Source: Rhizaria sp. SCN 62-66 (Eukaryota > Rhizaria, unplaced). From it: DNA of 64,000 nt. Under the pieces are notes generated by a model. That model was not told the DNA's origin, did not search any database, and was given only the letters and a program-made list of their open reading frames with translations. Shown piece after piece: positions 10,467 to 20,512 of this stretch (positions are counted from its first letter, which is position 1; each line of letters opens with the position of its first letter). Made by a program: the position numbers and the translations under genes. Location: contig MEDY01000085.1 of the NCBI GenBank assembly GCA_001724265.1, forward strand, positions 24,869 to 88,868, in the 5' to 3' direction.

Positions 10467-11467
10467 ATCCTAGGGTGCAGGGGCAAAGGCGAATCACAGC
10501 CGAAGGCGACGACAACAGGAGGGTGGGGCGGGAGGATGAGCCAAACGGTTGAGGTGAGTCTCCAAGTGAAAGATGCACACAGGGCCTGTTTGAGCATCAT
10601 CAGTAAGATCCAATGAAGAGAACAAAAAAGCAAGTGGAAGACGGCTATTCAAAAGCTCACAAATCGTTTCTGTCACAAGCACAGCTGCCGGGGTTCATCC
10701 ATGAAACCCGCTTGTTGCCGCCGCACTGAGCCTCCGTTCGGTCGAGCGGGTCGGCTGCAGAAAATCATCGATATCAGAGCAGTGCTACGCTCCATAAGAG
10801 TCGAAAGAGTCCGCGAGATTGGCGCACAATAGTCAATCTGGCTTGGCAAACTACATTGAAAGCAGAACAGGAAGTATGAAGTGATTGTTGAATTGAGGGC
10901 GGTGGATGGAGAGGCAAAAATCAGTTTGTGGTTGTACGCCGACTGTGGGTGAGCACTTTTTGGCCAGCACCGAGCACTCGAACAAACCGACGGGCGCCAC
11001 GCTAGCGCAGCGAACGAGGTTGTAACGGCAAGGATATCTCTGCGAAGGATCGTTAGATCAACAAATTTTGTGTGCCTTGATTTGAAAACGTGTCTTTTGT
11101 ATTTGTCATTTAATCATTGCGCTGCGCGGCCTTCGTTGAGGCCTCCAAGCACACTTTGAAAGACGCATTGATATTCGTGCTGTCAATGAAAAGCACGTGA
11201 GGGCAATTGATAACACGGACTCGTTTTCTGCGATATAACAAAGATGATACACCATATACTGCACGTTTTACGATGATTCTCTTACGCTTCTTCTGGGTTT
11301 CCTTGTTTCTATCTCTTCCTACTTCTGTTTCCCCCGCCTCCCAGTCCCTTAAGCCCTCCAGCAGCTCCTCGCTGTTTCTCTCAATCACCCTAGCACCGCA
11401 CTTCCCACCCCTTTTTCGACCTGCGCCTCGCCCCTGCGAGCTTTCACCTCCTTCTTTCTCTGTAGCC
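10467..11467. promoter_or_regulatory. divergent promoter region of UBL and FAD genes
   Basis: The region lies between two gene starts. The stretch just before the FAD gene (about 11270-11466) is strongly pyrimidine-rich and ends in CTGTAG, a good splice acceptor 3 bases before the ATG, so a leader intron is likely. The FAD reading frame stays open back to 11207, but this part reads as leader, not protein. Confidence 0.4.
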
Positions 11468-13552
11468 ATGCTCTCGACGCTGCTGATCGCGGCCACCGGC
11501 GCGCTCGCCGTGCTCTGCGCGGCCTGCCTGGTCGCGGCCGAGTACCTGGGCCGCAAGTACACAGTCGTCTACGACGTTCCCGCGCTCGCCCACCCGCGCC
11601 CTGCGCCGGCGCGCGGCAAGCACGCCGTGGTGCTGGGTGGCGGCCTGGCCGGCATCATGGCCGCACGCGTGCTGCTGGATCACTACGACCACGTCACCAT
11701 CGTCGAAAAGGACTTTTACGACTGGGACTCTAAGCGCGTCCGCGGCGCCGTCCCCCAAGGCGCGCACGCGCACCTGCTGCTTGCCATCGGCAACGCCACG
11801 CTGCAGCAGCTCTTCCCGGGCATCGAGAACGAGTTTCAGCGCCGCGGCGGCCTTGTTTCGGACCTCGGTAAGGCGATGCGGTGGTTCTATTGGGGCTCGC
11901 TGCGCGTGCGGTGCGAGATGAACTACCCGTTCTGGTGCGCGTCGCGTCCGTTCGTGGACCGCGTGGTGCGCGACCTCTTTTTCCAGCAGTTTGGCGACCG
12001 CGTGACGCTGAAGCAGGGCCGCACGATCGAGGCCCCCGTGCTCTCGACGGACCTGCCCGCGCTCTACGCCGATAAGACAAGCCGCGTGCCAATCACGGGC
12101 CAGTACGCAAACTCGGACAAGATCGACGGGGACGAGTTCCGCGTCGTCGGCGTCCGTATCAAGCGCCGCGCGGAGAAGACCGGCAACAGCGTCAGCAACG
12201 TCAGCAGCGTGAGTCCGAACGGCAACAACAACTGCTCGCTGGACTCGGCTCTGGACGCCGAAAACACCACGATCGCCAAGACCAAGACTGACGCCAAGCC
12301 TGAGAGCGTGGCGAACGAGCACGGCTACGACGGCGTGGTCAACGATGTGGACGCGGCAACGGTGACGACGGCGCTCGACGCCAGGACGGCTGCCGCCGAG
12401 GCCGCTGAGATCGCCCACTCCAACGCCATCATCGCGCCGCTGCTGGCCAAGGACGCCGACGCGGCGCCGGAGGAGTTCGTCCTGGGTGACCTCGTCGTCG
12501 ACTGCTCCGGCACGAACCCCGTCTCGGAGACGTGGGCCAACCGCCGCTGGGGCCTCGAGATCCCCTCGACGGTGCTCAAGGCCAACGCCATGTATGTGTC
12601 GCACCTGTTCGAGGAGCCCGCCGACGTGAACCCCGAGTGGATCTGCGCTCCTGTGTACCCCGTGCCCGGCTCGTCCTCGCGGTTCGGCTACCTCATGCGC
12701 ATCGAGCACAAGCGATGGCAGGTGACCGGCATGGCCACTGCGGGCACGCGCGTGCTTGCCGCCGAGGACGAGGACTCGCTCCCCGCGTTCATCGAGCACT
12801 TCAACAAGCTCGACGACGACTTTATCTACAAGATGCTCACCACGCCCTCCGCCGTCACGGGTGCGCCGCCGCGTGCTGTGCCTGGTGAGCGCCTCCACAT
12901 CTACAAGCCGCCGCGGTATGTGCGCCGCCACGTCGAGCGCGTCGCGCAGTGGCCGGAAGGATTACTCGTGCTCGGCAACGCCGCCTGCGTGTTCGACCCC
13001 GTGTACGGCCAAGGCATGTCCGGCGCGGCCATCGGCGCGCTGTCATTGAACAAGGTGCTGCAGCAGTCGCGCTTCGCGTCTAAGGCCGCGCTCACGGGCA
13101 ATGGCTTCGCTGCGGCGTACCACGCGCTGCTCGCGGACCGGCTCGCGTTCCCGTGGATGCTGTGTGTGGGCGAGGACCGCCGGTGGACGGGCATCGAGGC
13201 CTCGGGCCCCGCGGCCGGCCCGCACTTCCTGATGCGCTCGCTGCAGTTCTGGATCCGGCAGGGCATGGTGCTGGCCGAGCTCCACCCGCTGGCGCAGCGC
13301 ACGGCGATGGGCATCATGAACATGACCGTGAGCTTCACCTCGCTGCTCAACCCGGCGCTCGTGTATCTCGTGTTCAAGAACGTCGCCAGCGAGCTGCTCG
13401 GCCTGAGCCCGGAAACGACGCCGGAGGCGCGGTTCCCAGAGATTGAGCACCGCCGCCAGGAACGCATCGCGGAGATGCAGCGCAAGCGCGAGGAGGCCGT
13501 CGCCAACGAGTGCAAGCTCGACGCGCTGGCCGCTGCTGCTGCCAAGCAGTGA
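11468..13552 (+). CDS. membrane-anchored FAD-dependent oxidoreductase
   Basis: The protein has 694 residues from the ATG at 11468 to TGA. Residues 3-25 are a hydrophobic anchor. A Rossmann FAD-binding motif follows: AVVLGGGLAGIMAARVL, with the glycines at 57-62 and an acidic residue (VEKD) ending the second strand. Near the end, GLLVLGNAACVFDPVYGQGMSG is the second FAD-contact motif of flavin monooxygenases such as squalene epoxidase and UbiH-type hydroxylases. Between them, about residues 225-330 form a polar, low-complexity insert (Asn, Ser, Asp, Ala) that interrupts the substrate domain. After the second motif come helices, one of them hydrophobic (about residues 600-645), and a basic tail. 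The substrate cannot be told. The N-terminal anchor suggests endoplasmic reticulum or another internal membrane. Confidence 0.8.
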   Translation: MLSTLLIAATGALAVLCAACLVAAEYLGRKYTVVYDVPALAHPRPAPARGKHAVVLGGGLAGIMAARVLLDHYDHVTIVEKDFYDWDSKRVRGAVPQGAHAHLLLAIGNATLQQLFPGIENEFQRRGGLVSDLGKAMRWFYWGSLRVRCEMNYPFWCASRPFVDRVVRDLFFQQFGDRVTLKQGRTIEAPVLSTDLPALYADKTSRVPITGQYANSDKIDGDEFRVVGVRIKRRAEKTGNSVSNVSSVSPNGNNNCSLDSALDAENTTIAKTKTDAKPESVANEHGYDGVVNDVDAATVTTALDARTAAAEAAEIAHSNAIIAPLLAKDADAAPEEFVLGDLVVDCSGTNPVSETWANRRWGLEIPSTVLKANAMYVSHLFEEPADVNPEWICAPVYPVPGSSSRFGYLMRIEHKRWQVTGMATAGTRVLAAEDEDSLPAFIEHFNKLDDDFIYKMLTTPSAVTGAPPRAVPGERLHIYKPPRYVRRHVERVAQWPEGLLVLGNAACVFDPVYGQGMSGAAIGALSLNKVLQQSRFASKAALTGNGFAAAYHALLADRLAFPWMLCVGEDRRWTGIEASGPAAGPHFLMRSLQFWIRQGMVLAELHPLAQRTAMGIMNMTVSFTSLLNPALVYLVFKNVASELLGLSPETTPEARFPEIEHRRQERIAEMQRKREEAVANECKLDALAAAAAKQ

Positions 13553-14080
13553 GCAGTGAGTGCGTCCTCTGTTGTGTTCTGCTCCGCAGTGGTGTGACGC
13601 ATGCACCACACACTTGAGCTCGCGTCATTGTGTGATGTTTGCTGTTGTGGCGCTGCCACCCGCGTTGAAAGGTAAATTAAATGTATATATCTCAATCTGT
13701 GTATAGTCGAGTTAGAGTCATGCCAGTGATTAGGCTGTGTTCTGTTATTAGCTGAGTTACGAAGAGTTGGACCGACCCTCCTTGTTTATGTTTGACTGGG
13801 TTGAATAGTGGTTCGGTGTACAAGGTCTGTAACAATAAATTATGTTTTAATCTGTTCCGGCAATACCTTTTTATAATTTTGGCGATTTTTAATAACTATT
13901 ATCCTGGTTAAAACTGAACTTTAGTACTCTGCACGGCGACTTTTTTCGGTCCAGCAGCGCCTGCCTGGTTGCGCCCACGGTCAGAGAGCGAGTTCGAACG
14001 AACGGCGCAGTGTTTGAAGTCGAGCTGACATCTTGAGAAGCGTTTGTCTGTCGCGATAATCCGCTACGTAACTTATCAGT
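13553..14080. other. AT-rich spacer, 3' of FAD gene and 5' of prefoldin gene
   Basis: An AATAAA hexamer at about 13834 could be a poly(A) signal for the FAD gene. The last 150 bases must include the prefoldin promoter. No other feature was seen. Confidence 0.4.
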
Positions 14081-14862
14081 ATGGATCAAGCTAAGGCTCG
14101 GTACGTTCTTCCTTATATTTTATGCTTAAGTCAAACAGACATCGCTACCCTTGTCGGCGACGGCACGCGTTATCTTTTCTTGCAATCCACAGCAACGGCC
14201 AGTATCCTCTCTTTCCCCGCTCAACACACCCTCCATCATCGTAGTATAGCGAACTGAGTGTTTCTAAATGAGGCACCGATATGTGTTATTCATGTACTTT
14301 GACTTTAATTCCCTTGCATCGCCTGTCTCTCACTCCTACCGGCTCTTTTCACTCTTCATGCCGTTTTCATTATACCGGCTCGCCCAACTTCGCTCTTCCC
14401 CGTGTCCTGTTCATCTAAACGGCGCCATATACGTTCCTTACACTACGCTATGCACCCACTTACAGCCAACTCTCCATGGAGTTCCAAACAACGATGGCCG
14501 CCATGAAGGAATCCCAGGAGAAGATCGCTGAGCTGCGTGAGCCGACGACGCGCCTCATGGGTCAGGTCAACGAGAACGAGATGGTCAAGAAGGAGCTCGA
14601 GCTCATGGAGGACGACGCCGCCGTGTTCAAGCTCCAGGGCCCCGTGCTGGTGAAGCAGGACCTTGCCGAGGCGCGCCAGAACGTGGCGAACCGTCTCAAG
14701 TACCTCCACGGTGAGCTTGCGCGCATCGAGAATGAGATCAAGGAGAAGCAGGACCAGCAGGACGGCTACCAGCAGAAGCTGCAGCAGCTCTCCGAGGTCT
14801 TTAAGGCTATCCAGCAGCAGGCCGTCGACGCCGCCACCAAGAAGGCCGCCCCCGCCAAGTAA
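14081..14862 (+). CDS. PFDN6: prefoldin subunit 6 (beta-type), two exons
   Basis: Exon 1 is 14081-14100 (20 nt) and exon 2 is 14466-14862, giving 138 residues with TAA. The donor is GTACGT and the acceptor TTACAG. Joining them restores the frame, which reads MDQAKARQLSMEFQ. The central part NEMVKKELELMEDDAAVFKL, followed by QGPVLVKQDLAEAR, is the beta-hairpin and conserved block of prefoldin 6; helices before and after form the two coiled-coil arms. The length is normal for the family. Prefoldin is a cytosolic hexamer that hands nascent actin and tubulin to the CCT chaperonin. A later in-frame ATG at 14476 would also start a near-complete protein, so the 365-nt intron call rests on frame closure and splice motifs, not on transcript data. 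Confidence 0.9.
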
Positions 14863-16200
14863 ATTAGTCAGAAAGAAACCAGATCCAAGCAGGGCAAATC
14901 AAGGAGGCAGTTGATGAGTTGAGTACCAGTCAGTTTCGATGCGTGCACAAGTGTGTCTCTCTCGATACACGTGTCGTTTATGTAGGTGTGCATATGACTG
15001 TGCTAAAACGTGTTTTTGCGCGTTTACGCCGTCGTATGTGCGCTCTCTCCGGCTGGTGCTAAGCAGTGGTGCTGCTTTGTGTATGCTATGTGTGTCGAGT
15101 GTAGAAGCGTCCACGTGTAAAAAGTCGCCTTTCCAGCGCTGTGATGTAAGATAGTGTAATTCTATCTCACTCCTGTCGAATGCGGTGTGCGCTATAATCG
15201 TAATGTGTGCTTGTCGCTGCTTGTTCCTTCTTATTTCGGGATATCAGTGAAAAATATTGAAAAAGCAAAGAAACCATTCGTGTAGGCGTGATTGTTTGTG
15301 CTCCTTGTATGAGCCATCGTGCGTTTTATTGTTATAAAGTTCATAATTCCTATTGTACCTTATCTTCCAACTGCCTGCTATTCTCTGAACTTTTGTTTAG
15401 TTTGCTTAGTTGTACAAGATTTGTTCACTTCAACGTACGTATAAATGTGATGTTGTACAGTTTAATTGGGGTAAAATATGTGCATTAATGTTTGCTGTCA
15501 TCAGAATTGTCCAAATTCATTCTTGATTTCATGTTTTTGACGCTTCGCATGCCTGCGAGTATTAGCCACTGTTCAGTCGAGGCTCTGGTTCTGGAAAAAG
15601 ACTTGGACGAACAAGGCAATCGAAGAGATGAAACGATTGTTGAGTGTGCACTGTGGTGAATGTCAGTGTGGATATTATAGGTTTCAATTGAAACTAGTGC
15701 TCGATTTTACTCTCCTGCTCAAATTGTAGAACTTGTCAGGATGATATTTATCGTCTCTAGCCGCTCTTTGTAAAGTGACACAGTTCTCCTTTGCTCTTGT
15801 CGTATCGTTCCCCGCTATCGCTCCTCCCGACGCTCACAATTGCCTAAAATCATTCTCTGTATCTATGTATAGACTGTAAACCTTCTTTTCTTTTCCAGGT
15901 CGCCTTCTTCTTTCTCGAAGGAAACCAGGCGCCTCTCCCACAGCAGTAGCTTCACAGGCGCGCTCCTCGAACAGGTAGCAACGGAGTAAGCTCTCTACGC
16001 CTGCGCCTCGACTTGCGCAGTCAAGACTCGCTTTGCAAGCATCTTGCCGACCTGCTGTTTAAACAAGGCCGCAGTAGCAGCCCTTGTATTCCGAGTCCAG
16101 ACCAGCTGCCTCCCCGCAGACTGCGCCGCCTCGCACACAGTCATCTCCGACGCTCGCCGCCCTCCGCGACTGAGCACACCCGTCCGCCCCGCGCTTCACG
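14863..16200. other. spacer and 5' leader of the WD40/PH gene
   Basis: This is 1.3 kb, AT-rich up to about 15880, then pyrimidine-rich and GC-richer to the next ATG. TTTTCCAG at about 15892-15899 looks like a splice acceptor, so a leader intron is possible. Small frames show no domain. Confidence 0.4.
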
Positions 16201-19200
16201 ATGGAGGTCCGCGACGAAGTGGTGTGCGTGTCCGCGCACCCGACGCTGCCGGTGATTGCGTACGGCTGCATGACGCGCACCCGCCATCCAGAAGTCGATG
16301 AGTCCGTCGTGCGCGGCGTCGTCAAGATCTGGAACTACGAAAAGCGCGTGTTCGAGTACGTCATCAGCGAGTCCGGATCCGTCACCGCGGTCAAGTTCTC
16401 CCCCGATGGCGGAATTCTGGCCGTGGCGCGCTCCGGCGACCCGCGGTTTACGCCGGCGACGGACGAATCGCTGTTCCGCGTTGCGCTGTACAACTCCGAG
16501 GACCACTACCGCCTGCTCAAGACCGACACGGACTCGATCGAGGAGCTGCTGATGCTACACTACGCGCCCATCACGGCGCTCGCCTTCTGTCACGTCGACC
16601 TGGGCGCGGGCGACAAGACGAGCTGGGGCAAGACCTCCGTGGACATGGACGCCGCCGCGGCCGCCGCCGCCAAGGCCGTGCAGAGGCCCTGGATGAAGCG
16701 CATCGCGCGCAAGCCTCCGCCGACGGTCAAGTACCTCACACTCCTCGCATCGGGCTGCCACGACGGCAGCATCCGCCTCTGGGACTACGTGGGCAACGCG
16801 GCGACCGTGGTGCCGTGCCCCGACACGATCGGCGCGCCGTCGGTCCGTGAGTTGAGTTTCACCACCGACGGACGCGTGCTCGCCGCGCTCTTCTCCAATA
16901 ACACACTCGCGATGTGGTCCTTCTCCGCCGCGCGGCCGCGCCAGGCCAAGATCAATCGCGAGGCGCTCGCGGCGCGGCTGCGCGCCGAGTACGAGCAGAA
17001 GGTCAGCGCGCTCGCGATGGAGGAGAAGCTCCGTGGGCTCCGCAAGAAGAGCAAGAAGAAGCTCGACGCCGAGCGCGCACTCGAGCACGAGAAGATCCAG
17101 GAGTACGTCGACACCATGACGGACCTGCTGCCACCGCCCGCGGTGCCGCTCGTGGGTCATCCGAACCTGTTCCTGCGCTGCGTGGTGCCCAAGGACAAGC
17201 GCGATCGGCGCGTGCTGCGCTCGATGTGCATGGTTCCCGGCTTCCGCAACCCGTCGGGATACCTTATGACGAGCTCAGACCCGCTGGCGGCGATGAGTAT
17301 GGACGACACGCTGCCGCCGCCGTACCCCGAGGCGGACATCGACACAAAGCTCGTGCTCAAGATGCTCAACCGGATGCGGCTGGGCGAGAACTTCCTCTCG
17401 CTCTTCCTCGTCCGCGGCCAGGACCTGATGTACAACGGCGCCGACGTGCACATGTTCGACACGCACCTCAAGGAAGAGCTGCGGCGCGCGCTCGAGGAGC
17501 GGCTCCGCGAGAAGCTCGCGCAGACCGACGCGCGCCTTGCCGAACAGGAGGCCGCGCTGATCCAGGACGAAGAGATGGACATCCAGGAGGAAGTCTTTTA
17601 CGACGACGAGACGGGCGCCGAGACTCATCGGCGCGCGCGCACGGACGAAGAGAAAGACGCGATCCGCGAAGACTTGGTCAAGCGGCGCGCCGAGCTGGAG
17701 CTGGCGAAGCGCATCAAGAAGGAGGAGGACGACCAGCGTATCCGCGCTAAGCTCCGCAAGACGGCCTCGGGTGGCGGCGCTGGCGCGGCGGGGCTTGATA
17801 AGGGCGGCGACGAAGCGCCCGGCGACGACCTGGACATGAAGGCGCTGGCCGAGCTCGAGGAGGAGGAGAAGGAACGCCTGATGGGCACCGCGATGGAGGA
17901 GGGCTCGGACCTGCGCATTCTGACCGTGGGCGTGCACATGGAGTACATCGACCCGCTGCCGTACCCGCCCGAGGCGCTCAAGGCTGTGCAGCAGTACAAC
18001 CTCGACCGCTACCGCGCCATGATCGCCGCGGGCGTCGCCACGGGTGATGAGCTGCCAGAAGCGCTGGCGCTGCCCAAATCGTCCGCGACTCTGCCGCCGG
18101 TGCGGCACGTGCTGGATCCGAACCCCGAGTGGCGCGCCAAACAGGAGGCCGCAGAGAAGAACCGCATCGCGCCCGGTGATCGCGAGTTCGACGTCGTGGG
18201 CGAACTGCTCGTGCGCGACCTGCACCGTGAGTACCTGTTCCCGTTAGCGGACTTGCAGCAGATCCAGATCGGCAAGTTCTCTGTCGAGCACCTCTCGGAC
18301 GAGGGCGCCAACAACGACCCGCTGCGGTGCTTTTCGCTGATTGGCGAGCACGACCAGCTGCACTTGGTGGCGCCCACGCGCCAGGTGATGAACGAGTGGA
18401 TCTGTTCGATCCGCCACATCCTCTGGCGCGCGGGCCGCAACCTCGCCCCCACGGCCGTGTCTGAGCAGTACCTGGTCGACGCGCCGCCGCCGATTGAGTT
18501 CCTCGACATGGAGCTCGTGCAGGCGCTGGCGCAAAACATGTCGCTGGGCATGATCGAGCTCGTCGCCAACGCCAAGCGCCGCACGGGCGCCTCGCGCGGC
18601 GGCTCTGTCGGCTCCACGGGCGGCGTCACGGGTTCCGCCGCGATCGAGGATGTGGAGGCGCCGGACGTGGACGACCCGGGGCAGGACAACCTGGACAAGA
18701 TCTTCAGCACGATGTGCCACTCGTACCGTTGCTTCGCGGGCGGTGACGCCTTCGCGGGCGTGTTGCACGTGCGCGTGAACCACGAAGCCGTGTACGAGCA
18801 TTATTGCCTCGACAACATCGCCGTCGCACCCGGCGCCGAGACTGGCGGCGCGACCAACACGGTGGGTGGCGCGACGACCATCGTCGGCGGCACCGTAGTG
18901 GCGACGGCGCTGGAAGTCAAGCCGCGCGAGGCGCTGGGCCCGCGGCTGGGCGAAGTGGACATCATTCGTCTCCTCGCGGTGGCGACGGGCCAGCACAAGG
19001 ACGCCGAGACGGGAGACTGGATGTGGACGCAGGTGTCGAGCCGTGCACGCACGCCCAACATCCGCTCGTCGGACGCGTGCATCGACGGCCGCTTCGTGGT
19101 GACCGCCGAGGCCGTGCTGCCCCCGGGGCTGCTGACAGACGACCTCGAGGACGTCACGGAGGAGGACGAGCTGGCTGAGGTGAACATGGACGTCAACGCC

Positions 19201-20184
19201 ATATCCTTCGAGACCGGCACCACCACGAACGCGGGCGACGCCGGTGACAAGCAGGGCGGCTCTGGCGACGGCGGCGACGGCCAGGGCTCCGGCTCCGGCG
19301 GCGGCGGCGGCGACGGCGACTCTGGCGCTGGCGCGGGCGGCGGCGGCGACGGCGCTGACGCCGGCGCGGGCGGCTCCGGCGGCAGCGGCGACAAGGCCGG
19401 CGACGGCAGCGACAAGCAGGGCGGCGGCGGCGGTGACAGCGACCTCGCGGGCAACTTCGCCGATCTCATGAACGTCAACGGCGCGACGCTGAGTAGCGCG
19501 ACGATCGCGCAGATCCGCGCGCGTGCGCAGGCCATGGCGACGCACACCGTTTCGGTCTGGCGCATCGTGGACAACAACCTCGTGCGCTTCCCCATTGGGT
19601 TGCACGACGGGCCCGTGCGCCACGTGACGTTTCTGCCGCAGAAGCTGCTGCGCCGCGCGGGCTCCAAGTACAAGCCGGGCGCGGGCGCGTACAACGTCGT
19701 GTCGGGCAGCGAGGACGAGACTGCGCGGCTGTGGACCTTCGGGCCTAGCGACCTGGACGTCACGCGGTCCGAGAAGACGCCACTGCAGCCGCTGCAGATT
19801 GTGGAGCGGCCGTACTTCCTGCGCGCGATGCTGGACGAGCCGTCGCTGGCGCAGCAGGGCGGCGGAGGCCAGCACGTTGCCGACACGGGCGCGATCGCCG
19901 ATGCCAGCCACGACGACGAGTCGATGCTGGGGACGAGCACGGTGCCCAAGCCCGAGCGCAAGCTCACGCCCGCGCAGCAGGCCGCGCTCGACGCCGAGGC
20001 GCAGCGGCTCAAGGCGCGCAAGCAGCTGGCCGCCGAGATCACGATTCACCGCCAGTCGAGCATCGCGTTCGGCGAGGACTTCAAGGGGCAGAAGCCGGGC
20101 ACCAAGATGAAGCAGCTCAACCGCTTCCTCGCCGTGCGGTCTGCAGAGCCTGTCGACGGCGACGAGGATCCCATCATGAAGTAA
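16201..20184 (+). CDS. large WD40-repeat protein with PH-like domain
   Basis: This is one uninterrupted frame of 1,327 residues, ending in TAA. Residues 1-250 contain WD40-like blades: VVKIWNYEKR, SVTAVKFSPDGGILAVARSG, LLASGCHDGSIRLWDY and ELSFTTDGRVLAALFSNNTL. Charged helices at about 250-310 and 420-530 suit coiled coils. Around 655-745 there are strands followed by an amphipathic helix (MNEWICSIRHILW) that resembles the end of a PH domain. Residues about 1005-1090 are a Gly/Asp/Ser linker. Another WD blade (GPVRHVTFLPQ, then VVSGSEDETARLWTF) lies at about 1137-1182. The C terminus is a charged helix. I do not recognise a named family. It may be a scaffold that binds membranes through the PH-like part, but this is inference. 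The ATG directly precedes the first blade. Confidence 0.7.
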   Translation: MEVRDEVVCVSAHPTLPVIAYGCMTRTRHPEVDESVVRGVVKIWNYEKRVFEYVISESGSVTAVKFSPDGGILAVARSGDPRFTPATDESLFRVALYNSEDHYRLLKTDTDSIEELLMLHYAPITALAFCHVDLGAGDKTSWGKTSVDMDAAAAAAAKAVQRPWMKRIARKPPPTVKYLTLLASGCHDGSIRLWDYVGNAATVVPCPDTIGAPSVRELSFTTDGRVLAALFSNNTLAMWSFSAARPRQAKINREALAARLRAEYEQKVSALAMEEKLRGLRKKSKKKLDAERALEHEKIQEYVDTMTDLLPPPAVPLVGHPNLFLRCVVPKDKRDRRVLRSMCMVPGFRNPSGYLMTSSDPLAAMSMDDTLPPPYPEADIDTKLVLKMLNRMRLGENFLSLFLVRGQDLMYNGADVHMFDTHLKEELRRALEERLREKLAQTDARLAEQEAALIQDEEMDIQEEVFYDDETGAETHRRARTDEEKDAIREDLVKRRAELELAKRIKKEEDDQRIRAKLRKTASGGGAGAAGLDKGGDEAPGDDLDMKALAELEEEEKERLMGTAMEEGSDLRILTVGVHMEYIDPLPYPPEALKAVQQYNLDRYRAMIAAGVATGDELPEALALPKSSATLPPVRHVLDPNPEWRAKQEAAEKNRIAPGDREFDVVGELLVRDLHREYLFPLADLQQIQIGKFSVEHLSDEGANNDPLRCFSLIGEHDQLHLVAPTRQVMNEWICSIRHILWRAGRNLAPTAVSEQYLVDAPPPIEFLDMELVQALAQNMSLGMIELVANAKRRTGASRGGSVGSTGGVTGSAAIEDVEAPDVDDPGQDNLDKIFSTMCHSYRCFAGGDAFAGVLHVRVNHEAVYEHYCLDNIAVAPGAETGGATNTVGGATTIVGGTVVATALEVKPREALGPRLGEVDIIRLLAVATGQHKDAETGDWMWTQVSSRARTPNIRSSDACIDGRFVVTAEAVLPPGLLTDDLEDVTEEDELAEVNMDVNAISFETGTTTNAGDAGDKQGGSGDGGDGQGSGSGGGGGDGDSGAGAGGGGDGADAGAGGSGGSGDKAGDGSDKQGGGGGDSDLAGNFADLMNVNGATLSSATIAQIRARAQAMATHTVSVWRIVDNNLVRFPIGLHDGPVRHVTFLPQKLLRRAGSKYKPGAGAYNVVSGSEDETARLWTFGPSDLDVTRSEKTPLQPLQIVERPYFLRAMLDEPSLAQQGGGGQHVADTGAIADASHDDESMLGTSTVPKPERKLTPAQQAALDAEAQRLKARKQLAAEITIHRQSSIAFGEDFKGQKPGTKMKQLNRFLAVRSAEPVDGDEDPIMK

Positions 20185-20512
20185 GCGCACGGCGCGACGC
20201 GGCGGGGGTGAACTGTACATGTAGTACGCGTGCGAGTGTGAATGTGAATGCTGGTGCTAGCACGCATAGGATAGCTAATTAAGGAATATCGAGTGTACAT
20301 GTGTGATATATATGTTTGCTTTTCATGGATGTAATTCTTTTGTAACCGGGAACAAGATGAAGACAAATAAATGTGTATTGATTCAGAAACTTTTACTTGT
20401 GTGTACGAACTTGACACTTTAATGATAAAACAACTTTTTGAATGACTGGAAACGAACGAAACAAAACAAAAATAAACCTCACACACGCGCTTTTATACAC
20501 GCGTTACTTTCT
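20185..20512. other. short spacer between convergent genes
   Basis: AT-rich. An AAATAAATG stretch at about 20364 could serve as a poly(A) signal for the WD40/PH gene. Nothing else was seen. Confidence 0.4.

Noticed and set aside
11207-11467. 87-residue N-terminal extension of the FAD protein
   Set aside because: The sequence is pyrimidine-rich with an acceptor-like CTGTAG just before the ATG at 11468, which starts a clean membrane anchor. It is better read as leader.
13960-14030. Possible tRNA T-arm (AGTTCGAAC)
   Set aside because: Flanking bases do not pair into a five-base stem on either strand, and no anticodon arm is present. No tRNA was found by eye in the other spacers.
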